The notes below the pieces were generated by a model. That model did not search any database. It saw only the letters and a list, made by a program, of their open reading frames with translations, and was not told where the DNA came from. DNA of 64,000 bases from Eucommia ulmoides. Taxonomy: Eukaryota > Streptophyta > Magnoliopsida > Garryales > Eucommiaceae. Location: assembly GCA_016647705.1 (NCBI GenBank), contig CM028326.1, positions 15,935,901 to 15,999,900 of the forward strand. The letters are read 5' to 3'. Positions 34,674 through 46,419 of this stretch are shown here, one piece after another. The first letter of the stretch is position 1. Every line of letters starts with the position of its first letter. Both the position numbers and the translations under genes were made by a program.

Positions 34674-37600
34674 CTATGTACCACACCCCCTACGTTTGAT
34701 GTTTCTCCGTTGCCGCCGTAAAGGGAGTGGAAGTTTGGTGGCCGCTAAATAAGTACTGCCACTTTCACCGCAAGCGTACGGATCAAGTTTTAGTATAGTG
34801 GACCTTTCGGTCGGGTATCGTATTCACAGGGATTTGATGAGATTACTATCAAGTATCGCGATTGTTGTAACCTAATTTTATCTAGGCGCTAAAAATAGAA
34901 TTTAATTTAATACTAATACTAAACTAAAATACTAATTAAGTTAACTATACTATAAATACTAATTTGAGATTGTTTTGGGGAATATATTGCCTAAGGATTA
35001 ACTTTATTTAGTTAAATGCGTTTGATTTCGTTTTAGTTAACATTAACAGCGTTCGGTGTATCCGACAATCTTGGTTCGTAAACTCCCTCGCCACCTCTTC
35101 TGAGTGTAAGACGGGGGAATACGTGACTTCGTGTCAACGTCGAAGTCCCCCTCAACATCTTAACGACTCTAGGTCACGTGAGTCTCGCCCTAACGTCATC
35201 GATTGCACACTTTCTAATGCCCTCCCGGGTCGGTTGATTATCGTGTTGTGTTAACCCTAGTCCGAATCCGGGGTTACCTCTCCCGAGTGTCAAATCTCGT
35301 ATTCTCAATATATCTAAACTAACATATAATCATAGAAAACACGAAACCACAATCAACATACGAAGAACAACCAAGAACGAAACATAAATTCAACTAAAAC
35401 TATATTTTCATAAATAATACGTTAATCCCTATTACAATCCATGTTTAACTCATGGCCCTAACCATTTATACAATATAAAACGACCTAAACATGCTCAAAA
35501 ATTACCAAAATGAAGAAAACAAAGAGAGGAAACGAGCTACTTAGCCGATATCCGAAGATTTGCTGCTAGAAACGTCGATCGATCATTTCCTCGTTGATCC
35601 TACACCTTGGGTTGAGAGCTCTTCCTCAAAAATCCCTTATCCTAACCCTAAAATATGGCCTAAGGCCTTAGGAGCTCAAGAAGAAGGAAGAGAGGAGGAG
35701 ATGAGGGTATAAATAGGCAAAAAAATATCTCAAAAATATCTATTATGTGCAGAGGTTTTCGCCTAGGTGAAGGAAACTTTTCCTAGGCAAAGTTAGGTCG
35801 GTTAACTTTCTGCCGGATTTTCGCTTAGGCGAAGTTACTGCAGGTTTTCATTTTGTTGTGACTGTAATTTCTTCATTCGAACTCCAATTGAGTTGATTCA
35901 AAAACCTGTGGAAAGCTAAGAAAAATATCTACAACTTACATGTTTTGAGTGTTTCCAAAATCGGATTGAATCATAGTCCAAAATAACCTTGAAGTTACAA
36001 CACCTGTACCAGCTTTGCAGGTTTGGTGACCCCTTAGGCGAAGAAGTAGGCGGTGAACTTGGAAATGTTCTCAGCATCTTCACAGCCTAGGCAGAGGTCT
36101 GGACGTCTAAGAAGTGGGCTTCTTTCACAATGTTGCCTCCTTGCTCATTTATCTACCGTAACTTCGTCCGCTTTGGTTTGATCATATCGTTTTCGCTCCA
36201 ATTTCATACCTTTTCACCCCACGCACCTATTTTAATACAAAAAGAATAAAAACATATTAAAACACATAAAAATAACTATAAACATACTCGAAAACTAGCA
36301 AAACCGGTTTAAAAATACATAGGTAATTTACACCTGTTAAACTTCTTCTGTCTCATCTGCCTGAAGATGATAGACTTGAGTAATGTGTCCCAAATCCATG
36401 GTAGATGGATACGATGGTTCCTCCATGATTGGAAACAAATGTTCATCATTTGGCGCCCAAGGGACCAGCGAAGCGTGTCTTTGAATTCCTCTGGGTACGC
36501 CATGTGTCACACTAGGAATAGGTTCTGAGCTCGATGATGGATGTTCCATCATTGGGGTGATAAATGTACTACCCAGTGACAGTCCACAACTGACACCCAG
36601 TTCAGTACCATAATCTAAATAAAATCATCCATCTCGTACGTAGATGGTCCGACACTGGCGTTGTCCATTACTGCATCGCGTGTTCAATACACGTCATCAT
36701 CCTGGTTTACGGAAAACCTAGAAGACCACTCCAACGGCGGATCTGGTATGAGCTCCTATCCCAGAGCAACGTCACTCAGCATCTGGTATGGAAATTGCCA
36801 GCGATAGGCCCGAGAACAAGTGTTGTGCGTTAAGTGTACAACTTGTTCAAAGTCTGCTAGTTGTCTTGTTCGCAATGCAAGCCCACTCATACGCATCAAG
36901 GCTGAAATATCTGGTTCATGCAACATAAAGTTGATTGCACCTAAGTAAATGAACATTAATAGCAACATAGAATAATAACTATATGTTCTAATTAAATTAT
37001 ACCTCTATCGTTGGACAACCTCCTACTGCATGATAGTAGAAGTTCGGTCGGTAAGATGAGTTTACTATGAACCGTCTGGTGACTCCCCAGTACCAGGCCA
37101 TATAATCATCAAGGACGCTTGTACCAACCTAGAGGTTACTCAATCAGGTGGTCATTGGTTATCCCATGCCCGTATATGTGCCTCGTGCACTATCGACCAG
37201 TCGGTACCAAATTTTTCTCTCCGGCTATTCAAATGCAAATCCTTGTACGTATCGCTTAGTTGTGGAATCCCTTGCCGAAATCCAAACTGTCGTAGCATAC
37301 AATGAGGGTAATGGTACTCTACAATTTCGTAGCAGATTAGGGGCATAGACGTCATCCAAATTGCTTAGCCATTTCTACAGTATGTTGGTAATTGCTCCAA
37401 TGTTTACCATCATCGTGTGACCTGATCTATTTATCTTTGGTTACGTTATCCAATCACGTATACGCCCCCACTTTTATTTTATTTTTATCTCTTTCATGAT
37501 GGCGTTGTACTTTCGAACTTGTATTGCAGCACTTGTGTTCCAAGTAAGATATTTTAGTTGTTGATTTTTAAAATGATTGTTAAAATTGCTGCAAAGATAC

Positions 37601-39384
37601 TGCAAACAAAATTGATGATACTGAGCAGGCTCGTTCAGTTGATTAAGTCATAAAGTTCTGACAGCACTAATAAGGTCAGTGTGTCTGTCAGATATCAATG
37701 TGACCTCCGGCTGATCTTTAACAATATGGCGCTTTAGCATCAAAATAAACTAGGACCAAGAGCGGTGGTCCTCCGTTGGTACCACCGCGAATGCCAAAGG
37801 ATAACACTTATTGGACGGTGTCATCCCAATAGCGATCAAGATCTTTCCCTCGTACTTACTGTATAGATGGTCCCGTCAATCGTGAGGACATGTCGACAAT
37901 ATATCCATTCGACCACAGAAGGTTGGAATGCCCAAAAATACCATGTCTAATATCGAATAACCAGCTTTAGCAGTCGGAACGATGCTCTATTCGACAATCG
38001 TCCCAGGATTAAAGTGCTGCAACGCCAACATGAATTTCAACAACTTTCGATACGATTCATCCCAATCACTGAACAAGGTATCGATGGCTTTAGATCTTGC
38101 CAACCAAGCCTTTCGGTAGGAGATAATAAATCCCTGAGACTCTTTCACGGATGCAACGATAACACCCATCTTCACTTCTGGATCTTCTTCGACCTTTCCA
38201 AGTATCTTGTCAGAAATGACACTCGAATCTAAGTTTCCATGATCCAAGGCCGTATGATCGTAAAAACACGTGTGTCGCCCGTTGTAATGTGTAATCTGGA
38301 ATATTCCGTGACTCTTTTTTAGAGTTGCCCGGATCCTCCACCCGCAACCATGCTTGCATTTAATCGACCAAATTTTTAGGTTCGTCTCCACCATACAATA
38401 CTCTTTATTTTTCATAATATGGTAATACTTCACGGCATTCTGAACATGTTTCTTGCCCTCAAAGATCATGCCACATTTGAATTCATCCATTTCTGGGGTC
38501 CAAAACGTCTTTCGCAACTTTGGCTCATACTTTACCATGTCATCATCATCACCCCATTACAACTGATTATAGAATGAAGGAACCTTGTGCAACAGTAACT
38601 GTTCACTCCATTGTCTTGTCGGCTCGACATCCATATCTTCATCTTCATCCCCACTATTCTCATCTTCCTCTAACGCAAAAGCACCATCTAACTTTGTCTG
38701 TTCGACATCGTTGAAACTATCGATTATATTCGTCCCACCCTTCACATTCCTATCATACTTACCGGAATTGTTGTCGTGCAATGGACTAAGTGAAGAATGA
38801 TGCTGATGTGGAGCAACATAACTGGTGCCTGCATCATGATCAATCACTGTATGGGGATGATATTCTTCAAGAATGTAGGACAATCGGTGAGTGTAACTAG
38901 ATTGAATAACTTGGGGGTCGAACATGGGAATATTATACGAAGAAAATTGTCTAGATAACGCGGTAACATGAGGATTGAAACTTTGATTTAAAAATTGGGT
39001 AAAAAGACCAGGTTGAGAAGAAAATATTAGAGCGTGATCAAAAGCTCGCTCTACCTCAACATACACCTCAACACCAAGTAGTGAGGGCACCTTAAAAGGT
39101 AACTGAAACACATGGTCTAATGCCGCATCATCACCGATTGAATACAACATGTGTCTATAATTTCGAGGACCAATAGTAGTTATCGGCAACTTACACTTCA
39201 ACTTTAAAGTTCCATCAGCTCCATTCTCGAGGATATAAGGTCGTAATATCACAATTAATTAGTTTAACGTAATCCCCTGACAAACATTCAACGATTTGAC
39301 CGCATACATGCTATACGACACCTCAAACTCAGTTCCTTCTAATATCTTTCCACCCCAATACAGATATAATGTAATATTTTCCAT
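34674..39384 (-). pseudogene. MuDR-type transposase running into a plant mobile domain
   Basis: Minus-strand ATG at 39384 gives MENITLYLYWGGKILEGTEF, the usual N-terminus of MuDR-class proteins. It meets a TAA at about 39265, then continues open to 38557 with an acidic linker (EEDENSGDEDEDMDVE). The MuDR DNA-binding domain follows (38520-38240: FKCGMIFEGKKHVQNAVKYY, CxxxCGWRIRA, HTC). The MULE core has LTIDGT (first catalytic Asp, about 37890), LAFAVVP and LISDRH (second Asp, about 37700), with one frameshift. Instead of a complete transposase C-terminus, 37350-36345 encodes plant-mobile-domain sequence (CYEIVEYHYPHCMLRQFGFRQ, WSIVHEAHIRAWDN). A solo LTR splits the basic C-terminal tail (LPLRRQRRNIKRRGCGT, stop at 34674). 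Dead through stops, frameshifts and insertion. Confidence 0.8.
34736..36339 (-). mobile_element. Solo LTR of the tRNA-Asp-primed non-autonomous family (copy A)
   Basis: Plus-strand limits TGGTGGCCGCTAAATAAG and ACACCTGTTA. Near-repeat flanks aagtt (34731-34735) and aactt (36340-36344). About 1.6 kb and alignable end to end with LTRs at 50684, 54309 and 58042. TATA (ggtataaatagg) lies near 35707, on the complementary reading. Inserted in the last codons of the MULE transposase/PMD gene. Confidence 0.88.
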
Positions 39385-39689
39385 TTCAAACAACTATAAT
39401 TTCAAAAATCAAAACAAAACATGTAAGGTATTATTATGATTATCAATCATGTTATTAAAAAAAATTAAATTACCCAATTAAAACTTCATAAAAATTGTAG
39501 AACTTAATTATCATTCGTTAAAATCAAACAAACCTAAATAGTTAATAATTAGCAAACACAAACCTAAACATAAATAATTTTCCTTCTTAAACTGAAAATA
39601 AAATTTCTAATTGAGATCGAAACATAAATTTCTAACTAAAACCGAAATATATAAACATAAACCTAATAAACTACATTTACATTTCCAAA

Positions 39690-39800
39690 AGAAATATATA
39701 CACACACACACACACACACGCGCACACACACAAAATAAAACCAAAAAAAAAAAAAAAAAAACTGAAAAAAGAGAAAAAACCAAAAAAAAACAAAAAAACA
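39690..39800 (+). repeat. (CA)n and A-rich low-complexity stretch
   Basis: Alternating CA at 39697-39731 followed by A-rich sequence; it lies upstream of the MULE transposase start and creates spurious open frames on both strands. Confidence 0.85.
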
Positions 39801-40409
39801 AAATTGGTTTACTAACCAAAACGAGACAGACGGCCGCGAATGAGTGAGATTGGCGATGGAAGAGTGGGTGACAGCGACGGAGGGCCGAAATCTACATTTC
39901 CAAAAAAATAAAATTTGGAAAAACGCAAAATAAACCAAAAAATAGCAAAAAACTAATATATACACACATACCTTTCATATATATATACACACATACATAT
40001 ACATGAAAAAAATCCATATATACACACATACATTTCATATATATACACACATATACATGAAAAAAACCCAAAAATAAATGAAACGCTTACCTAATCAAAA
40101 TGAGACAACGACCGTAGAAGTCATGGTGACGGCGGTAGATAATCTGACGAAGATGGAGTGCCCAACAGCATAAACCCTAGAGATTGCAAATTGAAACGCA
40201 AAATACAAATGAAGGAGAAGAAGTTGGGGGAGGAAATCGGGCTTTAAAAACACAGAAGCTTATTGCGTTTTTAAAGAAACACAGAAAACTTCTGCGTTTC
40301 TCGTTTTGGGCTGGATTTTTTTGTTGTTTTCCAAACGTAGAAATGCATTTTAAGAATGGTTTTTTAATTTTTTTTTTTCATTTTTAAAAACGTATATTCA
40401 ATATGCGTT

Positions 40410-40520
40410 TTTATAAAACCGCATTTAAGAATGCATTTTACTTCGGTTTGGTAAATAAGTTTAAAGATATCAATTTTCAAAAATTAATTTTTAAAAAAAT
40501 ATTTATTTGGTCAAGAACTC
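40410..40520 (-). repeat. MULE right terminal inverted repeat
   Basis: Complement of 31105-31215; ends tcaagaactc followed by the 10-bp duplication. Confidence 0.85.
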
Positions 40521-40612
40521 AAAATTTAAATAGCACAATGAACCCCGTTAATTTTTTCTAAATGTTCAAAAATGCAATTGAAAATTATGCACATGCAAGA
40601 TCGGTTCTTACA

Positions 40613-43600
40613 CTGCTGTTGTGAATATTCATTATTCTTTACGTGAACAAATCAACAAAACACAATTTCGGTATGAACCTTCACTAAAACAACCCGAAAT
40701 CAAAAGAAATTGAAAAAAAAAAAACAACGATCAACAAAAAATAAATCATTATGAACATTTCAATCAAACCATATGAACGTTTACCCAAAACACCACGAAT
40801 AGCAAATCAAGACTTCGAAAACCCCCTAAGATCTGTAAAATCAAAATCGGCAATGAACATTCACAATCATAAACGACACATTCATCCTGAAAACTAAAGC
40901 AAAGAGATCTGAAATCCCATACAAACATTCACAAAAAACAAATCAAGAAATGTTAAAGAAACCTACAATCAACGAAAAGAACATTTACTTGAATAAATAA
41001 ATAAAAAAAAAAAAAACTTCACAAAATGAACAAAGTCAAAATAGATCTTCAAAATCAACATGAACGTATTCACCAAATCGCAATGAATATCCCCCAAAGC
41101 ACACACTGGGAATGAACATTCAGATTTAGGTATTTTATATGAACATTTAAACCAGATTTAAAAAATTTCAAATCTGAAAATGGGGGGAGAGAGAAAAAGA
41201 GCACGGATATGAACTCTAGGCTGAGGACGAAGACGGTGGAAAAGACAACAGCGAATGAAAGAACAGCTGAGAACGAGCGACTGAGAATGAACATTTAACA
41301 TGAGCATTCACATCTTAGTATTTTAAAACATTCAACATGAACATTCGAACCAGATTTCAAATTTTTCAGATTGAGAGATCGAGAGAGAGAGAGAGAGAGA
41401 GCAGAGCGACGAGATCTGCATTGGACAGCACTAGACGAGATCTGAACAATCAGATCGACGCTGGACGAGAAAGCAATGTTATGGTGGCCATAAACCCGTC
41501 TGAGCACCAATGGTGAGGATTGAGCGGTGGAACTGAACAACAAAAAACGATGGCGGAGCGGTGGATGGCGGATGGTGGCGATGGCGATAAAATCACCAGT
41601 TTTATCGATAGTGAGTACACTGAACGTATTTGCAACGGAAACATGGCTTGTTGCCTAGCAGCAGGTTGATGCGCAATCACGAGTTCAAGCAGCAGGCTAT
41701 TCACTTATTCAGCAGGTTGTTCATCAAAAGAAGAAACAATTTCTTCACCTATTCAGAATCCAAGCAGTTTCCCGAACATTTCCATTCCCCTCTTTTTTGT
41801 TTGTTTTTGTCAATTTCGGCGGTTGAACAATTTGGTCCAAACAATGAAGCCAACCTTTATTTTGAATGATTAGGGTTAGGTTTTTCTATTTTTATAAAGG
41901 GGTACAAATGCTTCATCCATATCCATTTTTTTAACTATCGGGGACCTAAATCTAATTTTTAACGAACAAATGGATATGTGTTTGTTTTTATTTTAAATCA
42001 AATGATTATTTTTAGTTAAATTTGTAATGGTTAGTCTATATTTTGGGTAGTTAAAGGGATTTTCTATTTGTCACACAAAATTAGTAAAATTATCCAAACC
42101 AAATGGTCATTTTAGTTAAATCCCATCTATTAAATTCCATGAAAAATTTAATGCTCGAATTAGTGTTGTATTATCGACAACCGTCCCATTGCTTTCGCTC
42201 GTCGAATTTTTTTAATTACACTCAACTATTTTTTTTGGTTACATTTACGTAGTATATTTTATATTTATATCTTTGGTATATTTTTCAGTTATATTCATGT
42301 ATTTTTTGGGGCTAATTATATTATATTCCCCTATAATTAAATCGTGATATTTTCGTCAGCACTTACCCAATATGTTTCAAACTTAAATGCAACCGTTAGA
42401 TTTTTGTTAATTTTAAAGGTCACACGTTAGAAGTTAACATTAATAAGTTATTCAATTTTAATTGACATTTATATACTTCAACTAATTTAGTAGCAATAAT
42501 TTTAACTTTCATCTAAAATTTAGGGGCCAAAAGTGTATTTTGGCCCTCATCTTCCTTCACCATCTTCTTCCTTTCGAACCCATGTCCAGCTGGGGTAGTG
42601 ACATAGTTGAAGGGATCAGATATCAGTATCACAAGATTTACGAAATGTAATATAAACAAAATAAATCAAATTTAATATCCAATTCCTCGAAGTCGGATTT
42701 ATCTATATTAACATTAAAAAAATAAAAAAAAATATGTTAAATCTCATTTAATATAATAATACCTCTTTTGGCACTTCAATCTCAAAATTGATAGTTCCTA
42801 ATACATGATTTGAGTAGCCTCTTTCAGAACGTCTGAACACGAATAACAACTGATAAGGGAAATCGATCTTCTAAAATGTAACACAAATGTATTACCTTTG
42901 ATAGTATCACACAGAAAATCTAGGATAGAAAATTGTTCTTAGGATTTCTTTGACTGAATCCAATCCCAAGATTTTGTAGTAGCTCTGATTTGAATATACG
43001 GGGTAGTAAAATTCAAATAAGTAGTGGCGTATGGAAAACGAAATCTCATGGCCACAATTTGGGAGTTATGCTCAAAAATTCCTAAGGGCGGCCAATTCCA
43101 TTAGAGTGGGTGACCATTAGGGTCTTCTACCTTATAAATGATGTATTTTCACTTTGTCCCCTAAATTTCTTAAGTTCAATATTACTATCTGTTCATTTTT
43201 GAAGAATTTTTCTAATTTTAATTTTCTATTATGTGTGACCATTTAGGTTCATACCAAAAGCTGAATGGTGAAATTAATTCATTAATTAAATAATTAATAA
43301 ATTATAATTAAAATAATTCTAATTTTTGCACTTCCATAAGAAAACACTTTTTTCCTTAAGGTATTTTCTCCGGCTGTTAGTGACGTCTATCTATATCACA
43401 ACTATGTTCAGTTGATAAGAATTTAACCAAAAGAACTACTTCAGGTATGATTAGCATATTATATGATCTTTCTAACTGTGTACCCAAAAGAACCAACAAG
43501 GTAAGGTTAAGTTAAAAAATCCTGATCCAATCATATTTATTTTGATTGATAATATAATTTCTTCTGACACCAATTAGAATCTCATCCAAATTGTCACATT

Positions 43601-43757
43601 ACTTGGCCAAAAGGTTGGGTGAATTATATTAAACCGAATCACATGGGACACACTCTTTTACAGAGATGAATAGATTCCTCACACAGTTTTTACCACTATA
43701 CCCAACGAATATCTTTGAAATCTCATGATTAAAAAACAACACTTACTATTATTAAGA
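40613..43757. other. Anonymous AT-rich DNA, no gene recognised
   Basis: Includes repeated words around gaacattca (40620-41360), a GA microsatellite (41378-41402), and open stretches of up to 84 codons at 41450-41704 with no family motif. A short C/T-rich segment at 42540-42580 resembles leader sequence. Nothing here can be assigned. Confidence 0.4.
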
Positions 43758-44012
43758 GTTAACGACATTTTGCTCCCCATACTTTGATCGAATTGCACTT
43801 TATACCTGTGTACTATTTTCGTAAGCACTTACTTTTGTAATTCAGACTAAATTACAATGATTATATTTTTCATTAAAATTAACGATTAAAATTCTATTAA
43901 GCATTTAATCGTTGTATTTAACCATAAGGAATAAGTGCTGATAAAAATAATATAGGAATATAAATTGTAATTCGATCAAATTAAAGAGCGCAAAGTTGCA
44001 AAGTGCCTTTGT
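43758..44012. mobile_element. Possible fold-back MITE of a different type
   Basis: The left part (ttttgctccccatactttgatcgaattgcactttatacc) and the complement of the right part (ggcactttgcaactttgcgctctttaatttgatcgaattacaattta) share gatcgaatt and flanking words as an imperfect inverted repeat. Similar in style to the copies at 15.2-17.0 kb but not clearly the same family. Confidence 0.4.
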
Positions 44013-44633
44013 TGGGTGTCCCTTTCAGCCCAAATGCAAGCTCATCACTTATTTTTTCTTTTTTCCTTTTTCTTTTTTTGATTAAACGGTAAAGTGTGTC
44101 CGAATCAGCATACGAGTATATCGACTAATTATCTCCCTAGATGATCTTAAGGACACACTCCTCCACATCGGGTTGGTACTGTTGTACATTTAAGATTAAA
44201 TTCAAAATTTAAATCTGAGATTACTTGACAGAATAGTCGAATCCTAGTTGACAAAAAAAATGAACACTTTCCTTCGCCAACCGAACTAACACCTATTGAG
44301 TATCACCTATTATTTCTAATTTTTAAAACATTCTCTCTATTTGCCTCCCCTCTCTCTTTTTCATTTATCCTTTTGGCTTTTCTTCTCTGTGGGCGTGGGT
44401 TGGGAGCTTGAAAAACAACCCTGTCTTCACTACCCCCAACTCGATTTATAGTTAGATCATCATCATCACTAGGCGCTAAATACTCCCCCATAGTTACTAC
44501 CACGCGTGTCCAAACACACCCCCTTCCTACTTACCTCGCTCTCACATCACAGCCGCTGAATCACCCAGAAAACCATTGGCTTCCTAATTAAACAAGCTGT
44601 GTCGTTATTTCTACTCCGTCATTTATCTCTATC

Positions 44634-44645
44634 TAAATATATAAG
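44634..44645 (+). promoter_or_regulatory. TATA box of wound-induced gene 1
   Basis: taaatatataag, 114 bp before the first ATG at 44759, with a C/A-rich start region and a GAAGAAGAAG leader in between. Placement fits a short single-exon plant gene. Confidence 0.7.
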
Positions 44646-44758
44646 TACACCCAACTCCATCAACTTTCTCCATCAAAATCTAAGATTTCATCAACAAAAT
44701 CTTTACCTTTAAATCTCATCTTCATCAAAAGAAGAAGAAGCAGCATAGAGAGAGAACG

Positions 44759-45043
44759 ATGATCAAGAAGATGACTTCATCAAGCGGCGGGAAAGGATGG
44801 ATAGTAGCGGCAAGCGTGGGAGTGGTGGAGGCGCTGAAGGATCAGGGATTCGCAAGGTGGAATACCACCATAAGATCCATACATCAGCATGCGAAGAACA
44901 ACCTAAGATCCTATTCTCAGACCAAGAAACTCTCTTCTCAGTCTTCTGCTGCGATTTCGAGTAAATTAAGAGAAGACACAGCGAAGGAGTCCGAGGAGTC
45001 TCTCAGGAAAGTCATGTATTTGAGCTGCTGGGGTCCCAACTAA
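44759..45043 (+). CDS. Wound-induced / DUF3774 family protein, gene 1
   Basis: A 94-residue intronless gene. The family (DUF3774, wound-responsive proteins such as those in Arabidopsis tandem arrays) consists of small plant proteins induced by wounding and stress. Their biochemical role is not settled. Visible family marks are WIVAASVGVVEALKDQGFARW (first 20 residues of that block are typical), the basic middle RSIHQHAKNNLRSYSQTKK, and the nearly invariant end LRKVMYLSCWGPN. A second ATG four codons in (44771) matches the usual family start (MSS.../MTSS) and may be the true start. No transmembrane segment is evident. Same strand and 1.1 kb upstream of a paralogue, so a tandem duplication. Frame intact, so probably functional. 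Confidence 0.93.
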   Translation: MIKKMTSSSGGKGWIVAASVGVVEALKDQGFARWNTTIRSIHQHAKNNLRSYSQTKKLSSQSSAAISSKLREDTAKESEESLRKVMYLSCWGPN

Positions 45044-45943
45044 ACTGATATAATGTAATATGTAAATTGAGAGAGATTTGTTGCTCAGTATTTCAACAAT
45101 TAATCAGTTGCAATTATTTTGGGCAATTGCAGTCAATTGAGAATTTTTTTTTAAAAATGATTGAGACCCAAACGTATGTATGTTTCTCCATTGAAGTTTC
45201 TTCATTTCTGTGTGTATTTCAGTTATTTAATCTTCTTTTGACTAATTTAGGGATCTTTTGGGGTTGACAAGATAGTTTTAATTAAATTCTAAATTACTCT
45301 TAAACCAAGATAGTGTTTGATCTAATTATATGGAATTAGAATTTTAAAAATTATAACGTTTTTTGCTAGAATTTAATTGTATCTCCATAGTATAAATTTT
45401 TTATTATTTGATGGTACGGTAGAATTCAATTTTAATTTCATGATAATTTTAAACCAATCGAATTATCAAGTCATTAATTTTTAATTTTATTATAAAATGT
45501 AACAAAATTTAATTAAAAAAACATATTTCACATTTTTTTATTTTCTTTCTACATAAAAATTAATTTCGTTTTTCATGTAAATGAACATCGGTGACGCCAA
45601 ACACACTTTGCTTACACCTTAAAACTTTGGGGGGTTAAATTGAAAGAAAATGCAGAAATTAGGCTCTGTTTGGTAGGAAGTATTAGAATTAGAATACTAC
45701 TGTTTTCAGTGTCACTCTCTAGTCTCTCCCCATGTTTCGGCCGTCAGATGGAAAAATGAAAAACTGGGTGTCTAACGAACCGAACTAGTGGCATGCACCC
45801 AGGCCTTTTTTTCTGTGACTCACCCCACCCACCATGACCTAAGATTCCAATTTTGCCCCCATGATAACTAAACTACAAAAATGGCAAAATGGTCAATTTT
45901 AGTATTTCGCTAGATTCTAACATCCCAAAACCACTGTTTCCCA
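45044..45943. other. Intergenic DNA between the tandem wound-induced genes
   Basis: The 3' UTR of gene 1 occupies the first part (AT-rich, several AATAAA-like words). A stretch starting ggctctgtttggtaggaagtattagaatt (45663) looks like the edge of a TIR element but no partner end was found. Confidence 0.45.
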
Positions 45944-46026
45944 AACCACTGGAAACAAGCCGCGGCCTCCTGGTTTCCACCTTCTCTGTTGGCCATTCCC
46001 TCTCTCTCTACAATCTGTATATATAA
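45944..46026 (+). promoter_or_regulatory. Promoter of wound-induced gene 2
   Basis: A TATA box (tatatataa) at 46018-46026 lies 127-135 bp before the ATG. Upstream block ccaaaccactggaaacaagccgcggcc (45944-45970) recurs in the detached promoter of the pseudogene at 25265-25400 (minus strand), suggesting conserved control elements. Confidence 0.7.
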
Positions 46027-46152
46027 TCCTTCACTCCCATCCATCTTTATGTCAAAAAATACCTGAAATTTACAACAACCCACTTGAGTTTCAGCTTAAA
46101 AATTCCATCTTTTGAGGAAGAAGAAATAAAGAATTATTTGATCCACTAGAAG

Positions 46153-46419
46153 ATGAGTTCAACAAGAAGCAGAGCATGGATTGCAGCAGCTAGCGTTGGG
46201 CTGGTGGAGGCGTTGAAGGACCAGGGATTCTGCAGGTGGAACTACACCATAAGGTCTCTGCACCAGCACGCCAAGTCAAATCTCAGGTCGGTCTCTCAAG
46301 CCAAGAGGCTGTCTCCTTCGACGTCTGTGGTTTCCACCAAATTGAGAGAAGAGAAGGCCAAGCAGTCCGAGGAGTCCCTTAGGAAAGTCATGTATTTGAG
46401 CTGTTGGGGTCCCGTCTGA
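46153..46419 (+). CDS. Wound-induced / DUF3774 family protein, gene 2
   Basis: An 88-residue intronless gene starting MSSTRSRAWIAAASVG, the canonical family start. It continues EALKDQGFCRWNYTIRSLHQ, a Lys/Arg/Ser-rich middle and SEESLRKVMYLSCWGPV. Differs from gene 1 at roughly a quarter of positions and lacks the extra N-terminal MIKK. It is closer to the pseudogene at 17497-17763 (MSSTSRAW..., RSLHQHAK) and shares its promoter motif. Family role: small stress- and wound-responsive protein, mechanism unresolved. Frame intact with no unusual codons, so likely functional. Confidence 0.93.
   Translation: MSSTRSRAWIAAASVGLVEALKDQGFCRWNYTIRSLHQHAKSNLRSVSQAKRLSPSTSVVSTKLREEKAKQSEESLRKVMYLSCWGPV

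Larger units (their letters stand above)
31105..40520 (-). mobile_element. Mutator-like element (MULE) with 10-bp target duplication
   Basis: Terminal inverted repeats: 31105 onward (gagttcttgacgaaataaatg) and the complement of the right end at 40520 (gagttcttgaccaaataaata). They extend over about 110 bp on each side and include cttatttaccaaacc and the aatgcatttt motifs. Flanked by a perfect aaaatttaaa on both sides (31095-31104, 40521-40530), present once in the sister LTR at about 28071-28080. Encodes a broken MuDR-type transposase and a second gene, both on the minus strand. Two solo LTRs are inserted in it. Confidence 0.92.
28378..40612 (-). mobile_element. 5' LTR of the same element, interrupted by two insertions
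   Basis: Starts tgtgatggctcgatttc at 28378 and ends ...ggttcttaca at 40612 (TGTAAGAACC on the minus strand). It aligns with LTR 26215-28164 in three blocks: 28378-29604, 30362-31104 and 40521-40612. The gaps are a solo LTR with TSD attat and a MULE with TSD aaaatttaaa. Removing both, plus one copy of each duplication, gives about 2.05 kb, the expected LTR length. Confidence 0.88.

Noticed and set aside
39607-39965. Hydrophobic 70-100 codon frames on the minus strand
   Set aside because: Poly-Phe/Val translations of A-rich and CA repeats upstream of the MULE transposase start.
41450-41869. Open frames on both strands near a GA repeat
   Set aside because: No start context, no motif, overlapping on opposite strands; left as anonymous DNA.
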